NCBI RefSeq assembly: GCF_004297265.1
Contig: NZ_SCUT01000023.1
Coordinates: 1 to 49,463 of the forward strand
Reading direction: 5' to 3'
DNA: 49,463 bases
Origin: Reyranella sp.
GTDB taxonomy: Bacteria; Pseudomonadota; Alphaproteobacteria; Reyranellales; Reyranellaceae
Shown here: piece by piece, positions 7,967 to 15,331 of the stretch
Numbering within the stretch: the first letter of the stretch is position 1
Layout of the letters: each line of letters begins with the position of its first letter
The notes under the pieces: generated by a model
What the model was told of the DNA's origin: nothing
The model's input: only the letters and a program-made list of their open reading frames with translations
The model's database searches: none
Made by a program: the position numbers and the translations under genes

Positions 7967-8637
7967 TGTCCAGACTGCCCGAGAATCCCGAAGAATTCAT
8001 CCGCACCAACACCGCGCTCGAAGCGCCGGCGATGGTGCCGGAGTTCAGGCTCTGGCTGGCCACCGAATACGTGCCGATCTGGCAGGCGACCGAGGCGTGG
8101 CTCGAGGAAAAGAATGTCGATCCGCCCTACTGGGCCTTCTGCTGGCCGGGCGGCCAGGCGGTCGCGCGCTACCTGCTCGACAATCCCGAACTCGTCGCCG
8201 GCAAGCGCGTGATCGACTTCGCAGCCGGCTCGGGCGTCTCGTCGATGGCTGCGGCGCATGCAGGGGCGGCGTCGGTGGTGGCCAACGACATCGACCGGCT
8301 GTCGCTGGTCGCCGCGCGCCTCAACGCCGCGGCCAACGGTCTTTCCATCGACACGAGCAGCGAGGACTGGCTGGCGGCGGCTCCGGGAAACCCCGAGGCC
8401 GACGTGGTGATCGCGGGGGACGTCTGCTACGAGCGCGAGATGTCGGTCCAGGCGCTGGCCTGGCTGCGCAGCCACGCCGCGAGGGGCCGGCTGGTCCTGC
8501 TGGGCGACCCGGGCCGCAACTATTTCAGCGCCCAGGGCCTGGAAGAGCGCGGCCGCTACGAGATCCCGACCTCCCTGCAGCTCGAGAACCGGGGCATGCG
8601 CGAAACCGTCGTCTGGCGGGTCCTGCCGGTTTCGTGA
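7966..8637 (+). CDS. Class I SAM methyltransferase, ETFB-lysine/nicotinamide methyltransferase-like
   Basis: A 223-residue class I SAM methyltransferase. Motif I is VIDFAAGSG (82-90) and a second acidic strand end is VVANDID (104-110). The post-strand-IV motif GDVCYE (151-156) matches the D-x-x-Y-E signature of the ETF-beta lysine methyltransferase group, and PYWAFCWPGGQALARYL-like sequence at 54-70 is typical of that group too (here with V for the first L). Family members methylate lysines near the flavin site of the electron transfer flavoprotein beta subunit; related sequences are often mislabelled nicotinamide N-methyltransferases. Coupled to ubiA by a TGATG overlap. The target here is inferred from motifs only. 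Confidence 0.8.
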   Translation: MSRLPENPEEFIRTNTALEAPAMVPEFRLWLATEYVPIWQATEAWLEEKNVDPPYWAFCWPGGQAVARYLLDNPELVAGKRVIDFAAGSGVSSMAAAHAGAASVVANDIDRLSLVAARLNAAANGLSIDTSSEDWLAAAPGNPEADVVIAGDVCYEREMSVQALAWLRSHAARGRLVLLGDPGRNYFSAQGLEERGRYEIPTSLQLENRGMRETVVWRVLPVS

Positions 8638-8658
8638 GGTCATTCGGCGGCAGGCTGT

Positions 8659-8664
8659 TATAAT
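8659..8664 (+). promoter_or_regulatory. Candidate -10 element (TATAAT) before cysteine-rich gene
   Basis: A perfect TATAAT sits in the 70-bp gap upstream of the gene starting at 8708, in an AT-richer patch (GTTATAATTCCGTAAC). No clear -35 hexamer is seen at 17 bp; the best upstream candidate is weak. In a GC-rich genome a consensus -10 in a short gap is suggestive of a separate promoter for the downstream gene, so that it need not depend on the ubiA transcript. Confidence 0.4.
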
Positions 8665-8707
8665 TCCGTAACTGTTCTTTCACAGATGGATCGGGGTACA
8701 GCAGACC

Positions 8708-9460
8708 ATGCCCCCTAGCACCAAGAAATCAAAGATAAGCTCGGCCGACTTCGCGAGCCTCTATGACGGCTTCAATGCCCCGGTCTCGCGCTTCGACTGC
8801 GGCCGCAAGTGCGCCCCGCTGAACGACGGCGAGCCGGTCTGCTGTTCCACGCAAAACGCCGTGCCGGTGGTGCACAAGGTCGAATGGGACCTGCTCAAGA
8901 CCCGCACCGACCTGTGGTCCAAGTTCAAGCCCTACGACTACTCCACCCGGATGATCGTCGAGGAGCTGACCTCCGACTGCATGGCCATCCACTGCAAGGG
9001 CGCGCGCCATTGCGAGCGCGACAATCGCACGATCGCCTGCCGCGGTTTCCCCTTCTATCCCTACCTGACGCGGCAGAAGGAATTCGTCGGCGTCGGCACC
9101 TACTGGGTGTTCGAGGATCGCTGCTGGATGATGTCCAACCTCGAGGTCGTCGACCGCAAGTTCGTCGAGGAGTTCATCGCCACCTACGAGGCGCTGTTCG
9201 TCAAGGACAAGGACGAGTTCGACACCTACGTCACCTTCTCGGCGACAGCGCGGCGGACCTTCTCGCGCTGGAAACGCGAGATCCCGCTGCTCGGCCGCAG
9301 GGGCGAGCTGCTGATCGTCACGCCCTCGACCGGCGAGATCCGCCCGGGCAAGTCGAAGGACTATCCGAAGCGGGAGCCCTTCAACTCCGAGAAGAACTAC
9401 AAGCAGGCCATCAAGGACGCCGGCGGCGAATACCCGAAGGACGGTCTGCGCCCGGCCTGA
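8708..9460 (+). CDS. Cysteine-rich protein, YkgJ-like metal-cluster type (uncertain)
   Basis: A 250-residue soluble protein with nine cysteines, eight in the first half: positions 31, 35, 45, 46, 91, 96, 102, 111, plus 139. The groupings CGRKC, VCC, then C-x4-C-x5-C-x8-C followed by RGFPFYPYL resemble the cysteine clusters of YkgJ-type zinc/iron-chelating proteins (UPF0153), though I cannot confirm membership. No signal peptide or membrane segment is visible. The stop is 4 nt from the stop of the convergent M28 peptidase. A metal- or Fe-S-binding role is an inference from the cysteine spacing; I do not know a function. Confidence 0.7.
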   Translation: MPPSTKKSKISSADFASLYDGFNAPVSRFDCGRKCAPLNDGEPVCCSTQNAVPVVHKVEWDLLKTRTDLWSKFKPYDYSTRMIVEELTSDCMAIHCKGARHCERDNRTIACRGFPFYPYLTRQKEFVGVGTYWVFEDRCWMMSNLEVVDRKFVEEFIATYEALFVKDKDEFDTYVTFSATARRTFSRWKREIPLLGRRGELLIVTPSTGEIRPGKSKDYPKREPFNSEKNYKQAIKDAGGEYPKDGLRPA

Positions 9461-9464
9461 CCTC

Positions 9465-10730
9465 TCAGCGCCGCCACGTCGCGGCTTCGGCCGGATCGGC
9501 ATTGCAGGCGGCGGCAACCAGGGCGGCCGTCAGCAAGGTCGCCTGCCGCAATTCGCTTTGCGCGACCTTGTCGCGCGTGTCGGCGGGCGTGAGCACGACG
9601 CGCAGATGGGCGTTGGGATCGTCGAAGCCCGCCACGAGCCGGATCGCCGGAATGCCGCCCGCCGCGAAGTTCGCGTGGTCGGAATTGGTCATCAGCGGGC
9701 GCACGCTGCGCAAGCTTTGGCCATTGGCTTCGGCCACGCCCAGCAGGAACGGCTCGACGCCGGCAAAGCCGCTGGTGAGCGCCGCAAGGTTGGGACTGCC
9801 CGCCACCGAATCGAGATTGACGTTGAGGGCGATCTTCGCGCGTTCGGCGTCGCTCAACGCCTTCACATATTGTGCCGATCCGGTCAGCGCCCATTCCTCG
9901 ACGCTGAAGAACATGACGCGCAGGCCACGCCGCCACTTCGCGATCTCGGGTGCCAGGGCGCGCGTCACGGCCAGGACCGCGGCGAGGCCGGAGCCGTTGT
10001 CCATGGCGCTCTCGGCCAGGTCGTGGCCATCGACATGGGCCGACAGGACCACCCATTCGTCGGTCTGGCCGGGATAGTCGAAGACCAGCGTCTCGGTCTC
10101 GGCCGGCCCCTCCGCGGTCTCGATGGCGATCGTGACGGTGGGAAAGCCCGTCGACCGGCGCGCCAACTTCGCCGCCGTTTCGGGCGAAATGCCGAGCGCG
10201 GGAATGCCCTCGCCGGAATCGCGGCCAGAGGAACCCGCCACAACATGTCCCGCCAGCGGGCCGCCGATCAGGAAGCCCACGGCACCATGGGCGCGCGCCA
10301 TGTCGTACTTGCGGCGGCGGTGGATCGTGCCCGCCGCGAACATCAGCTCGTGTCGCACCAGCACGATGCGCCCCGCGATCTCCGCCTTGTGCGCCTCGAA
10401 CTCGTCGGGCGTACCGCGACCGAGATCGATCACCTCGGCGGTCAGGCCGGGCGTCGCGATCGTGCGCACCAGCGGATGGCACGGCGCGAAGGCCCCGCCC
10501 GGCAGCCTGAGCGTCGCCGACTTCGCCTGCCAGCCATTGTACGGCACGGGAATCGACCGGCCCGAATTGGCCGGCGACGCCGCGTGAACCCTCTCCCGCA
10601 GCAACGCGAATGCCTTCTTTTCGCTCTCGGTGCCCGCGAGACGACCGCCGCAATCGCAGATGTCGTTGAAATCGCGCCACAGCGCCTCGTCGGCGGCGAG
10701 CCGACCCATCAGATTGGCGTCGAGACGCAT
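9465..10730 (-). CDS. M28 family zinc peptidase with PA-like insert
   Basis: A 421-residue protein with the ligand set of M28 aminopeptidases: SAHVDGHD (metal His/Asp), AMDNGSG (bridging Asp), FSVEEWALTGS (catalytic Glu and ligand), NLDSV and SDHANFAAGGIPAI (last His). The part between about residues 90 and 190 (IVLVRHELMFAAGTIHRRRKYDMARAHGAVGFLIGG) reads as a protease-associated domain. No signal peptide is visible, so it is probably cytosolic and acts on imported peptides or N-blocked amino acids. The ATG at 10730 lies 4 nt from the LysR stop, so the two are one operon, facing the ABC transporter operon. Confidence 0.85.
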   Translation of the reverse strand: MRLDANLMGRLAADEALWRDFNDICDCGGRLAGTESEKKAFALLRERVHAASPANSGRSIPVPYNGWQAKSATLRLPGGAFAPCHPLVRTIATPGLTAEVIDLGRGTPDEFEAHKAEIAGRIVLVRHELMFAAGTIHRRRKYDMARAHGAVGFLIGGPLAGHVVAGSSGRDSGEGIPALGISPETAAKLARRSTGFPTVTIAIETAEGPAETETLVFDYPGQTDEWVVLSAHVDGHDLAESAMDNGSGLAAVLAVTRALAPEIAKWRRGLRVMFFSVEEWALTGSAQYVKALSDAERAKIALNVNLDSVAGSPNLAALTSGFAGVEPFLLGVAEANGQSLRSVRPLMTNSDHANFAAGGIPAIRLVAGFDDPNAHLRVVLTPADTRDKVAQSELRQATLLTAALVAAACNADPAEAATWRR

Positions 10731-10734
10731 TCAT

Positions 10735-11613
10735 TCACCCTTTCAGTTTGTCGTCGAGCATGTCGAGGAACGCCGTCGCCAGCACCGAAGGCTCGCGATC
10801 GCGGCGATGGAAGGCGCCGATCTCGTAGGTGACGGCCGGCTCGAAGGGCCGCGTCACGAGACCGAGATGCTCGAAACTGCGCGCCGACAGTGGATCGACG
10901 ATCGACCAGCCCGTTCCGGCCGCCACGAGGCCGCAGAGACTCGCGAAGAACTCGGCCTCGACCACGGCATTGATGGATACGCCCGCCGCCGAGAAGACGC
11001 CGCGGATGCGGTTGGGCACCTGATGCGAGCGCGCCGGCATCACCATCGGGTATGGCCCGAGCAGTTGCGGCGTCAGCAGCTTGCGCGAAGCGAGTGCATG
11101 ACGCGGCGGCAGGATGGCGACGCAGCGCATCGCATAGCGCCGGACCTCGACCTGGCTTTCGTCGATCGGCAGCTCGGCGATGCCGATGTCGAAACTCTCG
11201 GTCGGCAGGAGCTGGCTCACCACGTCGGAATGGCGCGAGATCAGCCGAACGGAGACTCCGGGACGCTCAGCCAGGAACTGCGCCACGAGATCGGGCAACA
11301 GGGAGATGGCGGCCGAGGGATGGCTGGCGATCGCCAGCCGCCCCGACTGGCCCCCGCGGATCTGCGCCGTCGCCGCCTGCAGCCGGTCGACCTCGCCCAG
11401 CACACGGCTTGCTTCGGCATAGAACAGCATGCCCTCGGCCGTGGGCGTCAGCCGGCCGTTGGCGCGCTCGAACAGGGAGAAGCCCACCGTCTCCTCCAGG
11501 CGCGCAATCTGGGTGCTGACCGCGGGCTGGGTCACGCCCATGGCGCCGGCAGCGGCGGTCATGGAGCGGTGGTCCACCACCGCACGGAAGGCTTCGAGGA
11601 GCTTGACGTCCAT
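10735..11613 (-). CDS. LysR-family transcriptional regulator
   Basis: A 292-residue LysR regulator. The N-terminal winged helix-turn-helix is clear: LLEAFRAVVDHRSMTAAAGAMGVTQPAVSTQIARLEETVGFSLFER at residues 5-50. The rest (from about 90) is a periplasmic-binding-like effector domain with LAIASHPSAAISLLPDLVAQFLAERPGV. The gene is divergent from the ABC transporter operon across a 116-bp gap and immediately upstream of the M28 peptidase in the same transcript. This arrangement is the usual one for a LysR protein that controls the divergent operon in response to the transported or processed compound. The effector is unknown. Confidence 0.93.
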   Translation of the reverse strand: MDVKLLEAFRAVVDHRSMTAAAGAMGVTQPAVSTQIARLEETVGFSLFERANGRLTPTAEGMLFYAEASRVLGEVDRLQAATAQIRGGQSGRLAIASHPSAAISLLPDLVAQFLAERPGVSVRLISRHSDVVSQLLPTESFDIGIAELPIDESQVEVRRYAMRCVAILPPRHALASRKLLTPQLLGPYPMVMPARSHQVPNRIRGVFSAAGVSINAVVEAEFFASLCGLVAAGTGWSIVDPLSARSFEHLGLVTRPFEPAVTYEIGAFHRRDREPSVLATAFLDMLDDKLKG

Positions 11614-11729
11614 ACTCTATAAACAGCCGTTATTGGTCATTCAGACAGTTATCCCGCCAACTCCTAGCAAAACTCCTGCCGATCCGGCAGGCTTCCATGG
11701 AGCGGCATAGGAATTGCTTATGGAGTGAC
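11614..11729. promoter_or_regulatory. Divergent LysR/ABC promoter region with dyad and hairpin
   Basis: The gap between the LysR start and the ABC ATPase start is AT-richer than its surroundings. It contains the dyad ATAA-N7-TTAT at 11619-11633, compatible in shape with a LysR-type site, placed just upstream of the LysR start. It also contains a perfect 7-bp stem with a 3-nt loop (CCTGCCG ATC CGGCAGG) at 11675-11691, in the leader of the ABC operon. GGAG at 11722-11725 is the likely ribosome binding site of the ATPase gene. Which element the regulator uses is not readable from sequence alone. Confidence 0.4.
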
Positions 11730-12494
11730 ATGAGCAGCACGAGCCCCCTGATCCTCGCGGACGGCGTCTCCAAGAAGTTCGGCATCAACCAGGTGCTGAC
11801 GCGCGTGACGCTGGAAGTCCTGGAACGCGACGTGGTCTGCGTCGTGGGCCCTTCGGGATCGGGCAAGACCACCTTGTTGCGCTGCCTCGCCCTGCTGGAG
11901 GAGCCGAGCGAAGGCCAGGTCGTCATGGAAGGCGTGCCCATTTCGACGCCATCACCGGACAAGCAGGTGAAGGCCGCGGCCCGCGAAGTGCGCTCCGAGA
12001 TCGGCATGGTCTTCCAGCACTTCAATCTGTGGCCGCACATGTCGGTGCTGCAGAACCTGATCGAAGCGCCGATGCGCGTGAAGAAGATGCCCAGGGACAA
12101 GGCCGTCGCCATCGCCGAGTCGCTGCTGAAGAAGGTCGACCTGTTCGAGAAGCGCGACGCCTATCCCGCGCGCCTGTCGGGCGGCCAGCAGCAGCGCGTG
12201 GCGATTGCCCGCGCGCTCGCCATGTCACCCAAGGTCCTGCTGTTCGACGAGGCAACCAGCGCGCTCGATCCCGAGCTGCGCCGCGAGGTGCTGGCCGTCA
12301 TGCGCCAGCTCGCACGCGAGGGCATGACCATGCTGGTGGTCACGCACGAAATGGGCTTCGCGCGCCATGTCGGCACGCGCACCGTGTTCATGGATCGAGG
12401 CGAGATTGTCGAGGCGGCGCCGGGTTCGGCCTTCTTCGATGCGCCGCAGACGGAGCGCGCCCGGCGCTTCCTGCAGCAGTTCGCGGACGAGTGA
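11730..12494 (+). CDS. Amino-acid ABC transporter ATP-binding protein (GlnQ type)
   Basis: The 254-residue ATPase of a polar amino acid importer. It has Walker A GPSGSGKT (40-47), the Q-loop glutamine at 96 (VFQHFNLWPHMSV), the signature LSGGQQQR (149-156), Walker B VLLFDE (169-174) and the switch histidine in VVTHEMGFAR. FQHFNLWPH is typical of the GlnQ/HisP group. I chose the ATG at 11730 (MSSTSPLILADG) over the upstream ATG at 11697 because GGAG precedes it by 4 nt. First gene of a five-gene plus-strand operon. One atypical point is a six-residue stretch (STPSPD) after the first strand pair, common in this subgroup. Confidence 0.93.
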   Translation: MSSTSPLILADGVSKKFGINQVLTRVTLEVLERDVVCVVGPSGSGKTTLLRCLALLEEPSEGQVVMEGVPISTPSPDKQVKAAAREVRSEIGMVFQHFNLWPHMSVLQNLIEAPMRVKKMPRDKAVAIAESLLKKVDLFEKRDAYPARLSGGQQQRVAIARALAMSPKVLLFDEATSALDPELRREVLAVMRQLAREGMTMLVVTHEMGFARHVGTRTVFMDRGEIVEAAPGSAFFDAPQTERARRFLQQFADE

Positions 12495-12519
12495 TGGGGA
12501 AGGTCAACAAGGGAGACCG

Positions 12520-13329
12520 ATGATGGGTGTGGCAAGGATACTGGGTGCGCTCGCGCTGGCCGGCACGGTTGGCGCCTTTTCGATCACGGGCGCGGAAGCC
12601 CAGCAGACGCAGTCGCGTCTCTACGAGGTGACCAAGAGCAAGAAGCTCCGGGTCTGCCAGTTCCCGCTCTACTATTCGATCTCGTTCCGCAATTCCAAGA
12701 CCGGCGAGATCGAGGGTATCGATGCCGACCTCGCGAAGGAATTCGCCAAGGAGCTCGACGCCAAGCTGGAGATCGTCGAATCGAGCTTCGGCTCGTTCAT
12801 CGCCGACCTGCAGGCGGGCAAGTGCGAGATCGGCATGTTCGGCGTCGGCGCCACGATGAAGCGCGGCCAGGCGGTCGAGTTCTCCAAGCCCTACCTGCTG
12901 ACCAACCTCTATGCGGTCACGCGCAAGGACAGCAAGATCAAGAAGTGGGAAGACATCGACCAGAAGGGCGTGAAGGCTGCCGTTTCCCTGGGCAGCTACA
13001 TGGAGCCCTTCATGAAGGGCTACGTGAAGAACGCCGAGGTCGTCTCGGTGGCGCCGCCCAACACGCGCGAGGCCGAGCTGGTCGCGCAGCGGGTCGACGT
13101 CATCATCACCGACTTCCCGACCGCCATCAAAGTGACCGACGAGTTCGACTGGGCGACCTACATCCTGCCCAACGAGAAGCTCGCCATCACGCCCTACGCC
13201 TACGTCGTGCCGCAGGGCGACCAGATCTGGCTGAACTACGTCAACCTGTTCGTCGACACGATCAAGCTCGACGGCCGGCTGCTGAAGTACGCCAAGAAGC
13301 ACAAGCTCGACCCGATCGTCGCGCCGTAG
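12520..13329 (+). CDS. Amino-acid ABC transporter substrate-binding protein
   Basis: A 269-residue periplasmic solute-binding protein of the family 3 (polar amino acid) type. The first 25 residues form a Sec signal ending ITGAEA-QQ. The core has the family landmarks IEGIDADLAKEFAKELDAKL, FIADLQAGKCEIGMFGVG, ATMKRGQAVEFSKPYL and the hinge region VSLGSYME. Two in-frame ATGs sit at 12520 and 12523, with GGGAGA just upstream; the second gives better spacing. The acceptor loop MKRGQAVEFSKPY keeps the arginine that usually grips a substrate carboxylate, so an amino acid or acylated amino acid is likely. A nested palindromic repeat follows before the permease gene. Confidence 0.9.
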   Translation: MMGVARILGALALAGTVGAFSITGAEAQQTQSRLYEVTKSKKLRVCQFPLYYSISFRNSKTGEIEGIDADLAKEFAKELDAKLEIVESSFGSFIADLQAGKCEIGMFGVGATMKRGQAVEFSKPYLLTNLYAVTRKDSKIKKWEDIDQKGVKAAVSLGSYMEPFMKGYVKNAEVVSVAPPNTREAELVAQRVDVIITDFPTAIKVTDEFDWATYILPNEKLAITPYAYVVPQGDQIWLNYVNLFVDTIKLDGRLLKYAKKHKLDPIVAP

Positions 13330-13334
13330 CTCAT

Positions 13335-13397
13335 TGGAGCGCGCCACTCCAGTGGCGCAAATCATCCGGGAGAGCGCCACTGGAGTGGCGCGCTCCA
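13335..13397. repeat. Nested-palindrome REP-like element inside ABC operon
   Basis: Two 24-bp arms, 13335-13358 and 13374-13397, are perfect inverted copies separated by 15 nt. Each arm itself contains the self-complementary core GCGCCACTCCAGTGGCGC (8-bp stem, 2-nt centre). Related copies occur at 16284-16355 and 33889-33914, so it is a dispersed family. Here it lies between the binding-protein and permease genes, the position where REP elements in other ABC operons protect the upstream message and lower downstream expression. That role is inferred by analogy. Confidence 0.9.
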
Positions 13398-13408
13398 CCG
13401 AGGCTTGA

Positions 13409-14074
13409 ATGTTCAAGTACCAATTCCGCTGGGACACGGTCTGGGGGAGCTTCGACTTCCTCATGGGCGGCCTGCAGATGACGCTGATCATCTCCGCCAT
13501 CACGCTCGTCCTGGCGATGGTCGGCGGGCTGATCATCGCCCTGCTCGACATGTCGCGGTTCCGGCCGCTGCGCTGGATCGGCATCTCGATCGGCGAGGTC
13601 GTGCGCAACACGCCGATCCTGGTGCAGCTCCTGTGGGTCTACTACGTGCTGCCGATCGTGTTCGGCGTGCGCATCGAGGCGCTGGTCGCCCTGATCATCG
13701 GCCTCGCCCTCTACCAGGCCGCCTTCATTTCCGAGGTCTATCGCTCGGGCATCCAGAGCGTGCCCAAGGGCCATCGCGAAGCGGCCCAGGTGCTGGGGCT
13801 GACGCCGTTCCAGTCGTTCAACCGCATCGTTCTGCCGCAGGCGATCCGCATGACCCTGCCGCCGCTCGCCTCCAACTTCGTGCAGCTCATCAAGTTCTCC
13901 TCGCTGGGCGCCGTCATCTCGGTGAGCGAGATCACGCGGCGCGGCATGGAGCTCTCCGCGACCAACTTCCGGCCGCTCGAGACCTTCACCTTCATCGCCG
14001 TCGTGTACTTCTTCATCTGCTGGCCCCTCGCCATGGCCATCCGCTTCTGGGAACGCAGGCTGCAGGCTCGCTGA
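13409..14074 (+). CDS. Amino-acid ABC transporter permease (HisMQ family)
   Basis: A 221-residue inner-membrane permease of the HisM/HisQ/GlnP type. It has about five hydrophobic segments and the family's EAA loop, which contacts the ATPase, at REAAQVLGLTPFQSFNRIVLPQAIR (about residues 124-148). Another landmark is GEVVRNTPILVQLLWVYYVLP. Only one permease is present in the operon, so the importer probably works with a permease homodimer. The start ATG at 13409 has GAGGCTTGA upstream. The stop overlaps the next ATG by one base (TGATG), coupling it to the M20 gene. Confidence 0.93.
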   Translation: MFKYQFRWDTVWGSFDFLMGGLQMTLIISAITLVLAMVGGLIIALLDMSRFRPLRWIGISIGEVVRNTPILVQLLWVYYVLPIVFGVRIEALVALIIGLALYQAAFISEVYRSGIQSVPKGHREAAQVLGLTPFQSFNRIVLPQAIRMTLPPLASNFVQLIKFSSLGAVISVSEITRRGMELSATNFRPLETFTFIAVVYFFICWPLAMAIRFWERRLQAR

Positions 14075-15330
14075 TGTCTCCGAGAATTCGCAACGAGCTG
14101 GCGCGCAAGGTCGACGCCTCGCTGGACCGTCTCATCGACGTGACGCGGCGGCTGGTCGCGGTTGCCTCGCCCAACCCGCCGAGCGACACGTTCGATGTGG
14201 CGCAGGTGGCCGAGGCCCTGCTGCGCGAGATTCCCGGCATCGAGATCGAGCGGGTCGAGCCCGAGCCGCGCGTCGTCTCGCTGATCGGCCGCATCCGCGG
14301 CCGCGAGCCCGGCCGACGCCTGATCTTCAACGGCCATCTCGACACTTTCCCGCTGCTGGAGAACCTGCCCTGGACCGTGCCGCCGCTGGGCGGTGTGCTG
14401 AAGGACGGCAAGCTCTACGGTCGAGGCGTCTGCGACATGAAGGGCGGCATCGCCTGCTCGCTGCTGGCCGCGCTGCTGCTGGCCGAAAACCGCGACGCCT
14501 GGGACGGCGAGGTCGTTCTCACCCTGGCGGGCGACGAGGAAAACATGGGCTCGCTGGGCTCGGGCTACCTCCTCGAGCATTTCCCGCACGCCGCCGGCGA
14601 CGCCAACATCTGCGGAGACGTCGGCTCCCCCAAGGTCGTGCGCTTCGGCGAGAAGGGCCTGATGTGGGTCGAGGTCGAGGCCACCGGTTCACCCGCTCAT
14701 GGCGCCCACGTCCACAGGGGCGCCAACGCCATCGACCGGCTGCGGACCGCGCTCGACTATCTGAAGCAGCTCGAGGACGTGCCCTTCCAGTCGCCGCCGG
14801 TCGTCACCCACGCGATCGGCAAGGCCAAGCCGATTTCCGAGCCGCTGTCGGGCACCGGCGAGGCCGACACGCTGTCCCGCGTCACCGTGAACATCGGAAC
14901 GATCGAGGGCGGGACCTCGCCCAACCTCGTGCCCACCCACGCCATCGCCCGCGCCGACATCCGCCTGCCCGTGGGGATCACGACCGATGTACTCGCCGCC
15001 AAACTCGACGAATGGCTGGCGCCGCTGGAGGGCGTGAGCTGGAAGGCCATCCGGCGCTTCGAGCCCTCCTTCACCGATCCCGGCCACGAGATCGTGACGC
15101 GCACGGCCTCGGTCGCCGCCGAGGTGCTGGGCGAGATGCCTGCCGTAAACATGAGGGTCGGTGGTTCGGACTCGCGCTGGTATCGCATGTTCGACGTGCC
15201 GACGGTCGTGCTGGGCCTCACGCCCTTCAACATGGGCGGCGCCGACGAGCATGTGCTGGTCGACGAGTTGCTGGCCGTCGCCAAGATCCACACTTTGGTG
15301 GCCTACGATTTCCTCTCCTCGGAGACCTGA
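14074..15330 (+). CDS. M20 family peptidase/deacylase (ArgE/DapE type)
   Basis: A 418-residue zinc amidohydrolase of the M20 family. The metal ligands and catalytic residues are all visible: FNGHLDTFP (His, Asp), GRGVCDMKGG (bridging Asp), LAGDEENMGS (general base Glu and ligand) and GADEHVLVDE (last His). The dimerisation domain starts at VEVEATGSPAHGAHVHRGANAIDRL. ArgE/DapE relatives remove acyl groups from amino acids or cleave small peptides. Coupled to the permease by a TGATG overlap and followed 1 nt after its stop by the ureohydrolase gene, so it probably acts on the imported compound in the cytosol. The substrate is not predictable. Confidence 0.88.
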   Translation: MSPRIRNELARKVDASLDRLIDVTRRLVAVASPNPPSDTFDVAQVAEALLREIPGIEIERVEPEPRVVSLIGRIRGREPGRRLIFNGHLDTFPLLENLPWTVPPLGGVLKDGKLYGRGVCDMKGGIACSLLAALLLAENRDAWDGEVVLTLAGDEENMGSLGSGYLLEHFPHAAGDANICGDVGSPKVVRFGEKGLMWVEVEATGSPAHGAHVHRGANAIDRLRTALDYLKQLEDVPFQSPPVVTHAIGKAKPISEPLSGTGEADTLSRVTVNIGTIEGGTSPNLVPTHAIARADIRLPVGITTDVLAAKLDEWLAPLEGVSWKAIRRFEPSFTDPGHEIVTRTASVAAEVLGEMPAVNMRVGGSDSRWYRMFDVPTVVLGLTPFNMGGADEHVLVDELLAVAKIHTLVAYDFLSSET

Positions 15331-15331
15331 C

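Noticed and set aside
13335..13397. Palindrome considered as an intrinsic terminator
   Set aside because: No T-run follows on either strand, and the permease downstream belongs to the same operon.
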